From positions 3,224,001-3,288,000 of the forward strand of contig NZ_CP018076.1 of NCBI RefSeq assembly GCF_001886735.1: a stretch of 64,000 nucleotides of DNA, in the 5' to 3' direction. The notes under the pieces are model-generated. The model saw nothing but the letters and a program-made list of their open reading frames with translations. It was not told the origin of the DNA and did no database searches. This DNA comes from Sulfitobacter alexandrii (GTDB lineage: Bacteria > Pseudomonadota > Alphaproteobacteria > Rhodobacterales > Rhodobacteraceae). Below, in pieces: positions 46,946 to 56,288 of this stretch; position 1 is the first letter of the stretch; every line of letters starts with the position of its first letter. The translations under genes were made by a program, and so were the position numbers.

Positions 46946-47397
46946 CAGGTGACCCCCGTCGAGCCGAACCCCCCGCTGCCGCGGGCGGTGTCGTCGAGAT
47001 CCGTCGCGAGGGCAAATTCCGCCTGCACCACCGGCGCGACCACCATCTGGGCGATGCGCATCCCGTGCGTCACCTCGAACGGTTCCGCGCCGGTGTTCAG
47101 CAGAATGACACCGACAACGCCGCGATAGTCCGCGTCGATGGTGCCGGGACTGTTGGGCAGGGTCAGCCCGTGTTTCAGCGCGAGCCCGGATCGCGGCCTG
47201 ATCTGCACCTCGAAGCCGGGCGGGATCGCCATGTGCAACCCGGTGGAGACCAGCGCGCGGCCTCCCTGCGGCACGATCACCGGGCCTTCGGGCAGGTTGG
47301 CGCGCAGATCCGCACCGGCGGCCTGATCGGTTTCATAGGACGGCAGGCCGATCGTATCGTCGGCGCCCTCGGCCCAGCGCATGCTGATCGTCACCAT
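46945..47397 (-). CDS. dut: Deoxyuridine 5'-triphosphate nucleotidohydrolase
   Basis: 150-aa trimeric dUTPase. All five motifs are seen: [41 protein letters not shown] and the C-terminal [10 protein letters not shown]. Removes dUTP and supplies dUMP. Between coaBC and moeB in one operon; the coaBC-dut pairing is common in bacteria. Confidence 0.97.
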   Translation of the reverse strand: MVTISMRWAEGADDTIGLPSYETDQAAGADLRANLPEGPVIVPQGGRALVSTGLHMAIPPGFEVQIRPRSGLALKHGLTLPNSPGTIDADYRGVVGVILLNTGAEPFEVTHGMRIAQMVVAPVVQAEFALATDLDDTARGSGGFGSTGVT

Positions 47398-47405
47398 GCC
47401 CTGCC

Positions 47406-48599
47406 CTATCCCAGCGCCTGCGCGATGCGGCGCGCCAGTTTGCGCGCGACCTCGTCCTTGCCCGCGCGGTCCCATTTTTCCGCCCCGGCGTCCGTGATCA
47501 GGACCACCGCGTTCTCGGTCCCGCCCATGATACCCGTGGCCGGGGAAACATCGTTCGCGACGATCCAATCGCATCCCTTGCGCGCCCGCTTGGCGGTGGC
47601 GTTGTCGACCACGTCGTTGGTTTCGGCGGCAAATCCCACGACGAGGCCGGGCCGACCCTGCGTCATTTCGCTGACGGTCCTGAGGATGTCCGGGTTCTCG
47701 GCGAATGTCAGTTGGGGCAGACCATCGCTGGATTTCTTCAGCTTGCGGTCACTGGTCGAACTCACGCGCCAATCGGCCACCGCGGCGGCGAAGACAGCCG
47801 CATCCGCAGGCAGGGCGGCCTGCACCGCGTCGAGCATCTCCCGCGCCGTTTCGACGCGCTCCACCTCGACCCCCTCTGGCGGGGGGACGTCGGCGGGGCC
47901 GGTGACAAAGACGACCTCGGCTCCCAGTGCCGCCAGCGCCCGGCCCAGCGCGGCGCCCTGCGCGCCGGACGACCGGTTGGCGATATAGCGCACGGGGTCG
48001 ATCGGCTCGTGCGTCGGGCCGGAGGTCACGAGGATGCGTTTGCCCTTGAGCGGTCCGTCGGCCAGCCGCATCTCTATCGCGGTCAGGATTTCCATCGGTT
48101 CGGCCATGCGTCCCGGGCCGAACTCCCCACAGGCCATGCCGCCTTCGTTCGGGCCGACCATGGCGATGCCGTCGCCTTTCAGCGTCGCGATGTTGCGTTG
48201 GGTGGCGGGGTGTTGCCACATGCGCACATTCATCGCCGGCGCCAGCAGCACCGGCGTATCGGTGGCCAGCAGAAGGGTGGAGGCGAGATCGTTCGCCAGA
48301 CCATGCGCCATCTTTGCCATGAGATCTGCCGTCGCAGGGGCGACCACCACGAGGTCGGCCACGCGGCTTAGCTGGATATGGCCCATCTCGGCCTCGTCGT
48401 TCAGATCGAAGAGGCGCTGGAAAACCGGTTTGCCCGCCAACGCCGACACCGACAGGGGCGTGACGAATTCCGAGCCGGCGTCGGTCAGCACCGGTGTCAC
48501 CTCGGCCCCCCGCTCGCGCAGGCGGCGGATCAGGTCGAGCGACTTGAAGGCGGCGATGCCGCCGCCGATGATCAGCAGAATATGTTTGCCTGCAAGCAT
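47406..48599 (-). CDS. coaBC: Bifunctional phosphopantothenoylcysteine decarboxylase / phosphopantothenate-cysteine ligase
   Basis: Two steps of coenzyme A synthesis. 397 aa. The N-terminal flavoprotein CoaC domain has [15 protein letters not shown], the catalytic His region [34 protein letters not shown], and the Cys flap [10 protein letters not shown]. The C-terminal CoaB domain (about 185-397) starts [27 protein letters not shown] and has the KLKK lysines. Eight bp upstream of dut. Confidence 0.97.
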   Translation of the reverse strand: MLAGKHILLIIGGGIAAFKSLDLIRRLRERGAEVTPVLTDAGSEFVTPLSVSALAGKPVFQRLFDLNDEAEMGHIQLSRVADLVVVAPATADLMAKMAHGLANDLASTLLLATDTPVLLAPAMNVRMWQHPATQRNIATLKGDGIAMVGPNEGGMACGEFGPGRMAEPMEILTAIEMRLADGPLKGKRILVTSGPTHEPIDPVRYIANRSSGAQGAALGRALAALGAEVVFVTGPADVPPPEGVEVERVETAREMLDAVQAALPADAAVFAAAVADWRVSSTSDRKLKKSSDGLPQLTFAENPDILRTVSEMTQGRPGLVVGFAAETNDVVDNATAKRARKGCDWIVANDVSPATGIMGGTENAVVLITDAGAEKWDRAGKDEVARKLARRIAQALG

Positions 48600-48682
48600 A
48601 AGAATGTCCCCGCAAGGTCGCGCCTTGCCGGGACCATAAGCGGCGGGGCGGCGATGTGCCAGCCCCGGCCTGCCAGGTCATG

Positions 48683-49561
48683 TCAGGTCAGGAAATGCAG
48701 CACTTCGCGCGACTGGCCTTCGAGAGACTTGCGCATCTTGACGAACGCCGCCGCCTCAAGCTGGCGGACGCGCTCCTTCGACAGGCTCAGTTCCTCGCCC
48801 AGGCTTTCCAGCGTGCGGGGCTGGTCGCGCAGCTTGCGCTCCCGCACGATGAACTGTTCACGTTCGTTCAGTTCCTGCATCGCGGCGACGAGCCAGATGC
48901 GCAGCTGCTTGGTGTCGTGGCTGTCCTCGACCCTTTCGGCGGCCTGCATGCTGTCGTCCACCAGCGCGTCGATCCATTCGCGGCCTTCGTCCTCGGCCGA
49001 CTGGGTCGCGTTCAATGAGTAGTCGGAGCCCGACAGGCGCCCTTCCATCATTTCCACGTCGTGCAGCGGCACCCCGATCTCGGTGGAGATCATCTGACGG
49101 AGCTGGTGGCGGTCCAGCGTCACTCCCGAGGCGGAAGCCTCACGCTCAAGCCGGGCCTGAACGCGCCTCATGTTGAAGAACAGTGACTTCTGCGAGGAGG
49201 TCGACCCGGTGCGGACCATGGACCAGTTGCGCATCACGTGGTCCTGAATGGACGCCTTGATCCACCAGACGGCGTAGGTGGAGAACCGGACCCCGCGATC
49301 GGGGTCGAACTTGTCCGCCGCCTTCATCAGTCCAAGGCCCGCTTCTTGAATGAGGTCGTTCATGGGCGCGCCGTAGCGCTTGAATTTTCCGGCCATCGAT
49401 ATGGCAAGCCGCATGTAGGCGGTGATGAGCCGATGCAGGGCTGCCTCGTCCCGGTTGTCCCGCCACGCGTAGGCCAGTTCAAGCTCCGTGTCGGCATCCA
49501 AAAGTTCCGCTTTCATCGCGGTTCGCGTAAGTGAAAATTCCCTGGCCGTTTGCATCGTCAT
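48683..49561 (-). CDS. rpoH: RNA polymerase heat-shock/oxidative-stress sigma factor, RpoH family (RpoHII-like)
   Basis: 292 aa; AGGGGGT is eight bases before the ATG used here. Region 2 has LIQEAGLGLMKAADKFDPDRGVRFSTYAVWWIKASIQDHVMRNWSMVR. The RpoH box (normally QRKLFFNLR) appears as QKSLFFNMRR at 124-133. Region 4 ends SLSKERVRQLEAAAFVKMR. The divergent box and the SxxN-rich middle suggest the second RpoH of Rhodobacteraceae, which serves singlet-oxygen and general stress responses. An ECF-like promoter lies upstream. Confidence 0.9.
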   Translation of the reverse strand: MTMQTAREFSLTRTAMKAELLDADTELELAYAWRDNRDEAALHRLITAYMRLAISMAGKFKRYGAPMNDLIQEAGLGLMKAADKFDPDRGVRFSTYAVWWIKASIQDHVMRNWSMVRTGSTSSQKSLFFNMRRVQARLEREASASGVTLDRHQLRQMISTEIGVPLHDVEMMEGRLSGSDYSLNATQSAEDEGREWIDALVDDSMQAAERVEDSHDTKQLRIWLVAAMQELNEREQFIVRERKLRDQPRTLESLGEELSLSKERVRQLEAAAFVKMRKSLEGQSREVLHFLT

Positions 49562-49613
49562 AATCAAATACCCCCTGAAAGCATCGCACGTCTTGAGACC
49601 AACCTGTGACGAG

Positions 49614-49641
49614 GATACGCATGACCCGCCGCGTTGGTTCC
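49614..49641 (-). promoter_or_regulatory. Possible ECF-type promoter upstream of rpoH
   Basis: On the minus strand GGAAC (49641-49637) is followed after exactly 17 nt by CGTATC, about 53 bp before the rpoH start. GGAAC-N16/17-CGTT-like pairs are typical of ECF sigma factors. Confidence 0.45.
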
Positions 49642-49657
49642 GAATGAGGACAGAAAA

Positions 49658-50179
49658 ATGTTGACCCGATCTGCACTTGTCCTAGGAGGCGCCGCTTCCG
49701 GAAAATCGGCCTGGGCCGAGGAAGTTCTGAAAAATGTCGGACAGCCAATGGTTTACGTCGCCACCGGGAGGATATTCGACGACGAGGTGGCACAAAAGGT
49801 CGCAGTCCACAAAAAGCGCCGGGACGCGCGGTGGCGCACCATCGAGGCCCCCCTGGACGTGGGGCCGGCGCTGGAATCCGTAGCGGCAGACGACAGCGTC
49901 CTGATCGACTGCGCGACCATGTGGCTGACCAACCACATGATGGACGGCAACGACCTGACAGCGGCGCAGGATGCGCTGCTGGCGGCGCTGCGGGCCTGTC
50001 CCGCGCGCTGGATCATCGTCTCGAACGAGGTCGGACAGGGGATCGTGCCCAATAACGCGCTTTCCCGGCGATTCCGCGAAGCGCAGGGCCGGCTCAACAT
50101 CGTACTCGCGCGGGAGGCGGAAACGGTGGTCCAGGTGACCGCCGGACTGCCGCTTGCCCTGAAAGGACAGCTTCCATGA
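49658..50179 (+). CDS. cobU: Adenosylcobinamide kinase / guanylyltransferase
   Basis: Late cobalamin synthesis: phosphorylates adenosylcobinamide and transfers GMP to it. 173 aa from MLTRSALVLGGAASGKSAW with the P-loop GGAASGKS (10-17). VYVATGRIFDDEV, HKKRRDARWRTIEAP (catalytic His) and SNEVGQGIVPNNALSRRFREAQG are family signatures. GAGGA lies upstream. Overlaps the phosphatase gene by 4 bp. Confidence 0.96.
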   Translation: MLTRSALVLGGAASGKSAWAEEVLKNVGQPMVYVATGRIFDDEVAQKVAVHKKRRDARWRTIEAPLDVGPALESVAADDSVLIDCATMWLTNHMMDGNDLTAAQDALLAALRACPARWIIVSNEVGQGIVPNNALSRRFREAQGRLNIVLAREAETVVQVTAGLPLALKGQLP

Positions 50180-50757
50180 CCACCTGGCACTGGGTCCGGC
50201 ATGGCCCCACGCACGAAAAGACCTTCGTCGGCTGGCGCGATGTTCCGGCGGACCTCTCCGATGCGGCGCGCCTTGCGCGCCTGACCGGTTTCCTGCCCGA
50301 TACCGCCCTGATCGTCTCGTCCGACCTCAGCCGGTCGATCACCACGGCGGATGCGCTCGAGGCGCCGCGCCGGCACCGCCTGCCACACCGGCATGACCTG
50401 CGGGAGCTTCATTTCGGCGACTGGGACGGCAAACATTTCACCGAGATCGAAAGGACGCATCCCGAACTGTCCCGGACCTATTGGGAAAGCCCCGGCGACG
50501 TGGCCGCGCCCGGCGGCGAAAGCTGGAACGAGGCCGCCGCGCGTGTCAGCGCCGCCGTCGACGCCCTGAACAGCCGTCACCCGGACGCCCATATCATCGC
50601 GGTGGCGCATTTCGGCGTGATCCTGACCCAGGTGCAACGCGCGCTCGGTGTGTCGGCGACCGAAGCGATGGCGCACAAGATCGACAACCTGTCCGTGACA
50701 GAGCTTCATCACCGGGCGGGAACCTGGCAGGTGCAGCGCATCAATCACCTCCCGTGA
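50176..50757 (+). CDS. Histidine phosphatase, alpha-ribazole phosphatase (CobC)-like
   Basis: 193 aa. The RHG motif WVRHGPT (His9) is followed by LIVSSDLSRSITTADAL, LRELHFGDWDGKHFTEIE (the GxWxG-like segment common in CobC), GESWNEAAARV, and the second His in VAVAHFG-like IIAVAHFGVI. ATGA coupling to cobU supports a role in the nucleotide loop of cobalamin (alpha-ribazole phosphatase), though the enzyme class is broad. Confidence 0.87.
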   Translation: MTTWHWVRHGPTHEKTFVGWRDVPADLSDAARLARLTGFLPDTALIVSSDLSRSITTADALEAPRRHRLPHRHDLRELHFGDWDGKHFTEIERTHPELSRTYWESPGDVAAPGGESWNEAAARVSAAVDALNSRHPDAHIIAVAHFGVILTQVQRALGVSATEAMAHKIDNLSVTELHHRAGTWQVQRINHLP

Positions 50758-50815
50758 TGGCCCAGCGCGCAATTTGGCGATTGCGCGGATTCTCGAAACA
50801 GGGCTAGCTGCGGTC

Positions 50816-51508
50816 ATGACATACGACCTTTTCATCGGCGATCGCACCTTCTCAAGCTGGTCTCTCAGGGGCTGGCTGATGCTGGAAAAATTCAAGCTGC
50901 CTTACCGGACACACATGGTGGGGCTCTACTCGGGCACGATGGGCGCGGACCTTGCACCGCTGGCACCCGCCACGCTGGTCCCGGTCCTGCGATGCCCCGA
51001 CGGCACCGTGGTAGGCGAAACCCTCGCCATGGCGGAAACCCTTGCGGAACGGCACCCGGACGCGGGCATGTGGCCGGAAGACCCCGCCGCCCGCGCGACG
51101 GCGCGTTGGCTGTGCGCCGCGATGACGTCGGGTTTCGGCGCGCTGCGGGGCAGCTGCCCCATGCAGCTTCAGCACGTCAACAAGGGCTTTGCCGTGACCG
51201 ACGCCGTCCGCTCCGACCTCGACCGGGTCGAAGCACTGTGGACCCATGCGATGAACAACGCGCCGCTGCGGGGCCAGTGGCTGTTCGGCGCCTATTCGCT
51301 GGCGGATGTGTTCTATGCGCCGGTCGCGGCGCGGATCGTCGGGTATGACCTGCCGGTTTCCGACGCCGCCCGCCGTTACTGCGAGACGACGATCGGGGAT
51401 CCCGCGTTCCGCGCATGGCGGGCAGAGGGCCTGAAAACCACCTATGACCCCTTCCCCTACGACCTGGGCACGGACACCGCGCCATGGCCGGACGACGCGC
51501 GGCGTTAA
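50816..51508 (+). CDS. Glutathione S-transferase family protein
   Basis: 230 aa from MTYDLFIGDRTFSSWSLRGWLMLEKFKLPYR. The S-x-W-S-LRGWL pattern gives the catalytic Ser of bacterial maleylacetoacetate-isomerase-like or zeta/theta-like GSTs, then LVPVLRCPDGTVVGETLAMAETL for the gamma-glutamyl site. Helical C-terminal domain with YSLADVFYAPVAARI. Substrate unknown. An upstream in-frame ATG at 50774 is less likely. Confidence 0.87.
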   Translation: MTYDLFIGDRTFSSWSLRGWLMLEKFKLPYRTHMVGLYSGTMGADLAPLAPATLVPVLRCPDGTVVGETLAMAETLAERHPDAGMWPEDPAARATARWLCAAMTSGFGALRGSCPMQLQHVNKGFAVTDAVRSDLDRVEALWTHAMNNAPLRGQWLFGAYSLADVFYAPVAARIVGYDLPVSDAARRYCETTIGDPAFRAWRAEGLKTTYDPFPYDLGTDTAPWPDDARR

Positions 51509-51564
51509 CCATTCTTAAACCACCGCTGACTATCCCTTGACCAGTTTTTCCGAAGGGATGACAG

Positions 51565-53079
51565 ATGGTCTCGCGCGCCTATACCGTTGCGTTTCAGGGC
51601 GTCGAGGCGCGCATGGTCGAGGTGCAGTGCGCCGTGACGGCGGGCCTGCCCGCCTTTTCCATCGTGGGCCTGCCGGACAAGGCCGTTTCCGAAGCGCGCG
51701 ACCGGGTGCGCACGGCCCTGACGTCGATGGCCATCGCCCTGCCGTCCAAACGGATCACGGTGAATCTCAGCCCTGCGGATCTGCCGAAGGAAGGCAGCCA
51801 TTTCGATCTGCCGATCGCCCTGTCGCTTCTGGCGGCGCTGGACATCCTGCCCGACGACGTCGTGCAGAACGTGGTCGCGCTCGGAGAACTGTCGCTCGAC
51901 GGCTCGCTGGTTCCCGTGGTGGGGGCGCTGCCCGCCGCGATGGCGGCGGCGGAACAGGACCGCAGCCTGCTCTGCCCTGCCGGATCGGGCGCCGAGGCGG
52001 CATGGGTCGGCAACACCCAGGTGATCGCGGCCGGTTCGCTGGGCGATGTCGTGCGGCACTACACCGGGCAGGCCCCGCTTGCACCAGCCGAACCCGGAGA
52101 GGTGTCCGAACCGCCGCAGGGCCGTGACCTGCGCGACGTGAAGGGGCAGGAACGCGCGAAACGGGCTCTGGAAATCGCGGCCGCCGGGCGCCATCACCTG
52201 ATGTTCGTGGGCACGCCGGGGTCGGGAAAGAGCATGCTGGCCGCGCGGCTGCCTTCCATCCTGCCACCGCTGACCCCGGCGGAGGCGCTGGAGACCTCGA
52301 TGATCCATTCCCTCGCCGGCCTGCTGGACGAGGGCGGCATTTCCCGCGCCCGCCCTTTTCGCGAACCCCATCACACCGCGTCGATGGCGGCGATCATCGG
52401 TGGCGGGCGGCAGGCGCGGCCGGGCGAAGTCTCCCTCGCGCACAACGGCGTGCTGTTCATGGATGAGTTCCCCGAGTTTCCCCGAACGGTGCTGGAAACC
52501 CTGCGCCAGCCGATCGAAACCGGCGAAGTGATGATCGCGCGGGCCAACGCCCATGTGAAGTATCCTTGCCGTTTCATGCTGGTGGCCGCCGCGAACCCCT
52601 GCAAATGCGGATACCTCAGCGACCCCGCCCGCGCCTGCGCGCGGGTGCCCCAGTGCGGTGAAGACTACATGGGCCGCATTTCGGGCCCGCTGATGGACAG
52701 GTTCGACCTGCGGGTGGACGTGCCGCCGGTCGCCTTCAGCGACCTCGACCTGCCCGGCGGCGGCGAACGCTCCGCCGATGTGGCGGCACGTGTCGCCGCC
52801 GCCCGCGCGCTTCAGGCGGAACGGTTCGGGGATCACCCCGGCATGCTCGTGAACGCGGACGCGGAAGGCGACGTGCTGGAACGTGTCGCGACACCGGATG
52901 CCGAGGGCCGCGCCCTGCTGACCAAGGTCGCGGAACGGTTCCACCTGTCGGCCCGGGGTTATCACCGGGTGATCCGGGTCGCCCGCACCATCGCGGACCT
53001 CGACGGCTCGGAAACCGTGGGAAGACCCCATATCGCCGAATCCGTCAGCTTTCGCCTCGCGTCTCCAGCCGTTGCCTGA
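51565..53079 (+). CDS. comM: ComM/YifB-type Mg chelatase-like AAA+ ATPase
   Basis: 504 aa. The N-terminal Lon-like domain (about 1-170, FSIVGLPDKAVSEARDRVRTAL...NLSPADLPKEGSHFDLPIAL) precedes the AAA+ core with Walker A GTPGSGKSM (216-224), Walker B NGVLFMDEFPEF, and the Mg-chelatase-like NPCKCGY...CARVPQC cysteines. ComM is a helicase promoting branch migration during natural transformation; YifB proteins are widespread even without competence. The 3' end overlaps the convergent hydrolase by 35 bp. Confidence 0.94.
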   Translation: MVSRAYTVAFQGVEARMVEVQCAVTAGLPAFSIVGLPDKAVSEARDRVRTALTSMAIALPSKRITVNLSPADLPKEGSHFDLPIALSLLAALDILPDDVVQNVVALGELSLDGSLVPVVGALPAAMAAAEQDRSLLCPAGSGAEAAWVGNTQVIAAGSLGDVVRHYTGQAPLAPAEPGEVSEPPQGRDLRDVKGQERAKRALEIAAAGRHHLMFVGTPGSGKSMLAARLPSILPPLTPAEALETSMIHSLAGLLDEGGISRARPFREPHHTASMAAIIGGGRQARPGEVSLAHNGVLFMDEFPEFPRTVLETLRQPIETGEVMIARANAHVKYPCRFMLVAAANPCKCGYLSDPARACARVPQCGEDYMGRISGPLMDRFDLRVDVPPVAFSDLDLPGGGERSADVAARVAAARALQAERFGDHPGMLVNADAEGDVLERVATPDAEGRALLTKVAERFHLSARGYHRVIRVARTIADLDGSETVGRPHIAESVSFRLASPAVA

Positions 53080-53971
53080 TCCATCCCGCCACGTCGCGCA
53101 GGGATGCCCGCGCTTCGGGAAGGGTATTGTGGAAGATGGGCCAGACGTGCGGCAGGTCGTGCGCCTCGGCAAAGTCGACGTCGACCCCCTGCGCGCGCAG
53201 GTGCGCGGCCATGCGGCGGGAATCGTCCCGCAGGATCTCGGTGTCCGCCACTGTCAGCCAGACCGGCGCGGCGCCGGAGAAATCCGCGAACAGCGGGCTG
53301 ACCGCGGGATCGTCAGGCTGGCAGCCCGCCAGATACATCTCGGCCAGTTCAGGGGCACGACCGGCGACGAGGATCGCCTCCGACCGGGCGTTCCGGCGGA
53401 AACTCTCACCGGAATAGGTCATGTCGGTGAGCGGCGAAAAGCAGAATGCACCGGCGGGGCGCGGCCCCCCTTCGCGCGCGAGGCTTGCCAGCAGGCCCAG
53501 CGCGAGGGTGCCGCCCGCGCTGTCCCCGCCCAGCACCACGCGGGACGGATCGGCGCCGGCGGCGATCAGCCCGTCCCAAGCGGCGCGCACGTCCTCGGCG
53601 GCGGCGGGAAAGGGTGCTTCGGGTGCCAGCCTGTAGCGCGGCAGGACGGCGCGTGCCCCCGACAGTGCCGCGATCCGTCCCAGCATCGCGGCGTGGGTCT
53701 GCGGACTGCCAAAGACGAAACCGCCGCCGTGGATATAGAGGATGATCGCGTCGGAGGAGACGGCGGGCGGCACCACTTCCAGCGCATCGATCCGGTGCTG
53801 CGCGAACTCCAGCACCAACCAGTGCTGGCGGGTACCGCGCGGGGCGTGGAAGAAGAAGCGCGCCTGCCGCTCCAGCGTCCCGCGCATCTGCTGGGGCTGT
53901 CGCACCCGCGCGAGGCGGGGTTTCTCGACCAGCCGCAGATAGGCGTTCAGAAAGGAGCGCCGCAGGCTCAC
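53045..53971 (-). CDS. HSL-family alpha/beta hydrolase (esterase)
   Basis: 308 aa. The oxyanion hole is [10 protein letters not shown] (from His81), the nucleophile GGDSAGG (Ser151), with Asp in [11 protein letters not shown] and His in DLPHVWPIF. This is the bacterial hormone-sensitive-lipase/type IV esterase family acting on short-chain esters. Overlaps gshB by 4 bp upstream. Confidence 0.93.
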   Translation of the reverse strand: MSLRRSFLNAYLRLVEKPRLARVRQPQQMRGTLERQARFFFHAPRGTRQHWLVLEFAQHRIDALEVVPPAVSSDAIILYIHGGGFVFGSPQTHAAMLGRIAALSGARAVLPRYRLAPEAPFPAAAEDVRAAWDGLIAAGADPSRVVLGGDSAGGTLALGLLASLAREGGPRPAGAFCFSPLTDMTYSGESFRRNARSEAILVAGRAPELAEMYLAGCQPDDPAVSPLFADFSGAAPVWLTVADTEILRDDSRRMAAHLRAQGVDVDFAEAHDLPHVWPIFHNTLPEARASLRDVAGWIRQRLETRGES

Positions 53972-54903
53972 CCGCGCCGCGCCTCCACCGCCTCCCAGAT
54001 CTTGCCGGCGATGTTCACGCCGTCAAAACGTTCCAGTTCCTGAATGCCGGTGGGAGAGGTCACGTTGATCTCGGTCAGGTAGTCGCCGATCACGTCGATG
54101 CCGACAAAGACCTGGCCCTTTTCCCTGAGCAGCGGGCCGATCGCCGCGCAGATTTCCCGGTCACGGTCGGTCAGGCCGACCTTTTCGGGGCGTCCGCCGA
54201 CGTGCATGTTCGACCGTGTCTCACCCTCTGCCGGGACCCGGTTGATGGCGCCCACGGCTTCCCCGTCGACGAGGATGACGCGTTTGTCGCCTTTCGACAC
54301 GGCGGGCAGGAATTTCTGCACGATCAGCGGCTCGCGGGAGAATCCGGTGAACAGTTCGTGCAGCGAGCTCAGGTTGCGGTCGTTTTCGTCGAGGCGGAAC
54401 ACGCCCGCCCCGCCGTTGCCGTAGAGCGGTTTCAGGATGATGTCGCCATGCTTGGCCCGGAAGGCCTTGATGGTGTCGAGGTCGCGGGCGACGGTCGTCG
54501 GCGGGGTGAGCTGCGGGAAATCGAGCACCAGAAGCTTCTCGGGATAGTTGCGCACCCAGAAGGGATCGTTGACCACCAGCGTCGTGCCCTTCAGCCGGTC
54601 CAGCAGGTGAGTCGACGTGATGTAGTGCATGTCGAACGGGGGATCCTGACGCAGCCAGACCACGTCGAAGTCCGCGAGGTCCACCTCGCGGCGGGGACCG
54701 AACTGCGCATGATCGCCCTGAACCCGCTGGACGGTGAAATCATGCCCCCGTGCGGTGATCCGGCCTTCCTGGTAGGCCAGATGATCCGGTTCGTAGAAGA
54801 ACAGCTCGTGGCCCCGCGCCTGGGCTTCCTCGGCCAGTCGGAAACTGCTGTCCGCGTTGATGTTCACATCCCCGATGGGGTCCATCTGAAAGGCTATTTT
54901 CAT
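53968..54903 (-). CDS. gshB: Glutathione synthetase
   Basis: ATP-dependent joining of gamma-glutamylcysteine and glycine. 311 aa. [39 protein letters not shown] is the prokaryotic GSH-synthase opening; the ATP-grasp part has [52 protein letters not shown] and the metal site [12 protein letters not shown]. 58 bp after yraN on the same strand. Confidence 0.97.
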   Translation of the reverse strand: MKIAFQMDPIGDVNINADSSFRLAEEAQARGHELFFYEPDHLAYQEGRITARGHDFTVQRVQGDHAQFGPRREVDLADFDVVWLRQDPPFDMHYITSTHLLDRLKGTTLVVNDPFWVRNYPEKLLVLDFPQLTPPTTVARDLDTIKAFRAKHGDIILKPLYGNGGAGVFRLDENDRNLSSLHELFTGFSREPLIVQKFLPAVSKGDKRVILVDGEAVGAINRVPAEGETRSNMHVGGRPEKVGLTDRDREICAAIGPLLREKGQVFVGIDVIGDYLTEINVTSPTGIQELERFDGVNIAGKIWEAVEARRG

Positions 54904-54961
54904 CGATCCGTCCCTGCTGCCTGCCCCTTAGATGGCGCAGCGGAACCGCGGGCGCAATGGG

Positions 54962-55339
54962 TCAGCCGTACCCGAAGGCGTTTTCGATGATCCGGGTCCG
55001 GCCCTGCCCGTCCACAAGCGCCACGTCGAAGCGCGCCGGTGTCAGGCTGCCCGCGGGCTCGGTGCCGAGGAATTCCTCTGCCGCGAGGCAGATGCGCTGC
55101 ATCTGGCTGGACGAAAGGCTGGCCGCCGCGCGATCGAAGTCCCGCGCCTGTTTCACCTCGACAAAGACGATTCCGGCAGCGTCACGCAGGATCAGGTCGA
55201 TTTCACCGCCCTTTCCGCGCCATCGCCTGCGCGCCAGGGTGAAACCACGGCGTTCGTAATCCTGTGCGATGCGGTTTTCCGCGGCGATACCCGCATGGTG
55301 GGCCATCGCCCCACTGTGGGTCCGGTCGGTGCCCGTCAT
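54962..55339 (-). CDS. yraN: YraN family protein (predicted nuclease fold)
   Basis: 125 aa. GIAAENRIAQDYERRGFTLARRRWRGKGGEIDLILRDAAGIVFVEVKQ shows the PD-(D/E)xK-type GEIDLI...FVEVK motif of UPF0102. Function unproven. ATGA overlap with the rsmI stop codon favours the start used; an internal MAHHAG start is possible. Confidence 0.92.
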   Translation of the reverse strand: MTGTDRTHSGAMAHHAGIAAENRIAQDYERRGFTLARRRWRGKGGEIDLILRDAAGIVFVEVKQARDFDRAAASLSSSQMQRICLAAEEFLGTEPAGSLTPARFDVALVDGQGRTRIIENAFGYG

Positions 55340-56199
55340 CCATCGTCCTTTCCCAGTGCCAGCGCGGCCTGGTAGACCTTGCGCCGCGGCAGCGCGTGCG
55401 CCTGTGACACCATGTCGACCGCGTCACGCATGGACATGTCGCCCAGCGCCTTCCTGAGCTCCGTTTCTAGGTCGATCTCCTTAACAGTGTCTGAACGCAG
55501 GCGGTCTATCAGCACCACGATCTCGCCTCTTGCGGGGTGGGCCGCATGGCGATCGGCCAGATTTTCGAGCGTCTCGCGCTGAACTTCCTCGAATTTCTTG
55601 GTCAGTTCGCGACAGACCGCCGCCTGCCGGTCCGGGCCCAGCACTTCGGCCGCATCGCGCAGCATGGCGCCCAGCCGCTTGGGTGATTCGTAGAAGACCA
55701 GTGTTCCGGGCACCTCGCGCAGGGTTTCCAGTGCGGATTTGCGCGCCGCGGTGGCGTTCGGCAGGAAACCCGCGAAAAAGAAGGCGTCGGTGGGCAGCCC
55801 GCCCAGCGCCAGCGCGGTCGGCAGGGCCGAGGGGCCGGGCGCGCAGGTCAGGGGCAGATCGGCCGCGGCCACGGCGCGCGCCAGTTCGAAACCCGGATCG
55901 GCGATCAGCGGCATCCCGGCTTCCGACGCATAGGCCACGGACCGCCCCGACCGGATGTCTTCGACAAGCCGTCCCGTGACTCCCGTGCCGCTATGATCGT
56001 GCATCGCGATGATTCGGCGACTGCCGAGGGGGACGCCGTGAATATCCATCAGGCGCCTGAGGCTGCGGGTATCCTCTGCCGCCAGCACATCCGCGCTCGC
56101 CAGCACGTCGAGCGCCCTCAGGGTGATGTCGCGGGCCGTGCCGATGGGTACGCCGACGAAGTACAATCCCGCCGACAGGGGCACCTTCTCATAATTCAC
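55336..56199 (-). CDS. rsmI: 16S rRNA (cytidine1402-2'-O)-methyltransferase
   Basis: 287 aa using a GTG start (VNYEKVPLSAGLYFVGVPIGTARDITLRALDVL), which follows AAAGGCGGG; another GTG 42 bp upstream is possible. SAM-binding and family motifs: AAEDTRSLRRLMDIHG, EAGMPLIADPGFELA, CAPGPSALPTALALGGLPTDAFFFAGFLP, and FYESPKRLGAML. Operon rsmI-yraN-gshB-hydrolase. Divergent from the LpoA-like gene. Confidence 0.95.
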   Translation of the reverse strand: MNYEKVPLSAGLYFVGVPIGTARDITLRALDVLASADVLAAEDTRSLRRLMDIHGVPLGSRRIIAMHDHSGTGVTGRLVEDIRSGRSVAYASEAGMPLIADPGFELARAVAAADLPLTCAPGPSALPTALALGGLPTDAFFFAGFLPNATAARKSALETLREVPGTLVFYESPKRLGAMLRDAAEVLGPDRQAAVCRELTKKFEEVQRETLENLADRHAAHPARGEIVVLIDRLRSDTVKEIDLETELRKALGDMSMRDAVDMVSQAHALPRRKVYQAALALGKDDG

Positions 56200-56288
56200 G
56201 CTGGACCCGCCTTTCCCACACTCTATGATCCCGCAGGACACACACCGGCGCCGCGACGCCGTCAGAACACCCGGGGAGTGAGTTCGAC

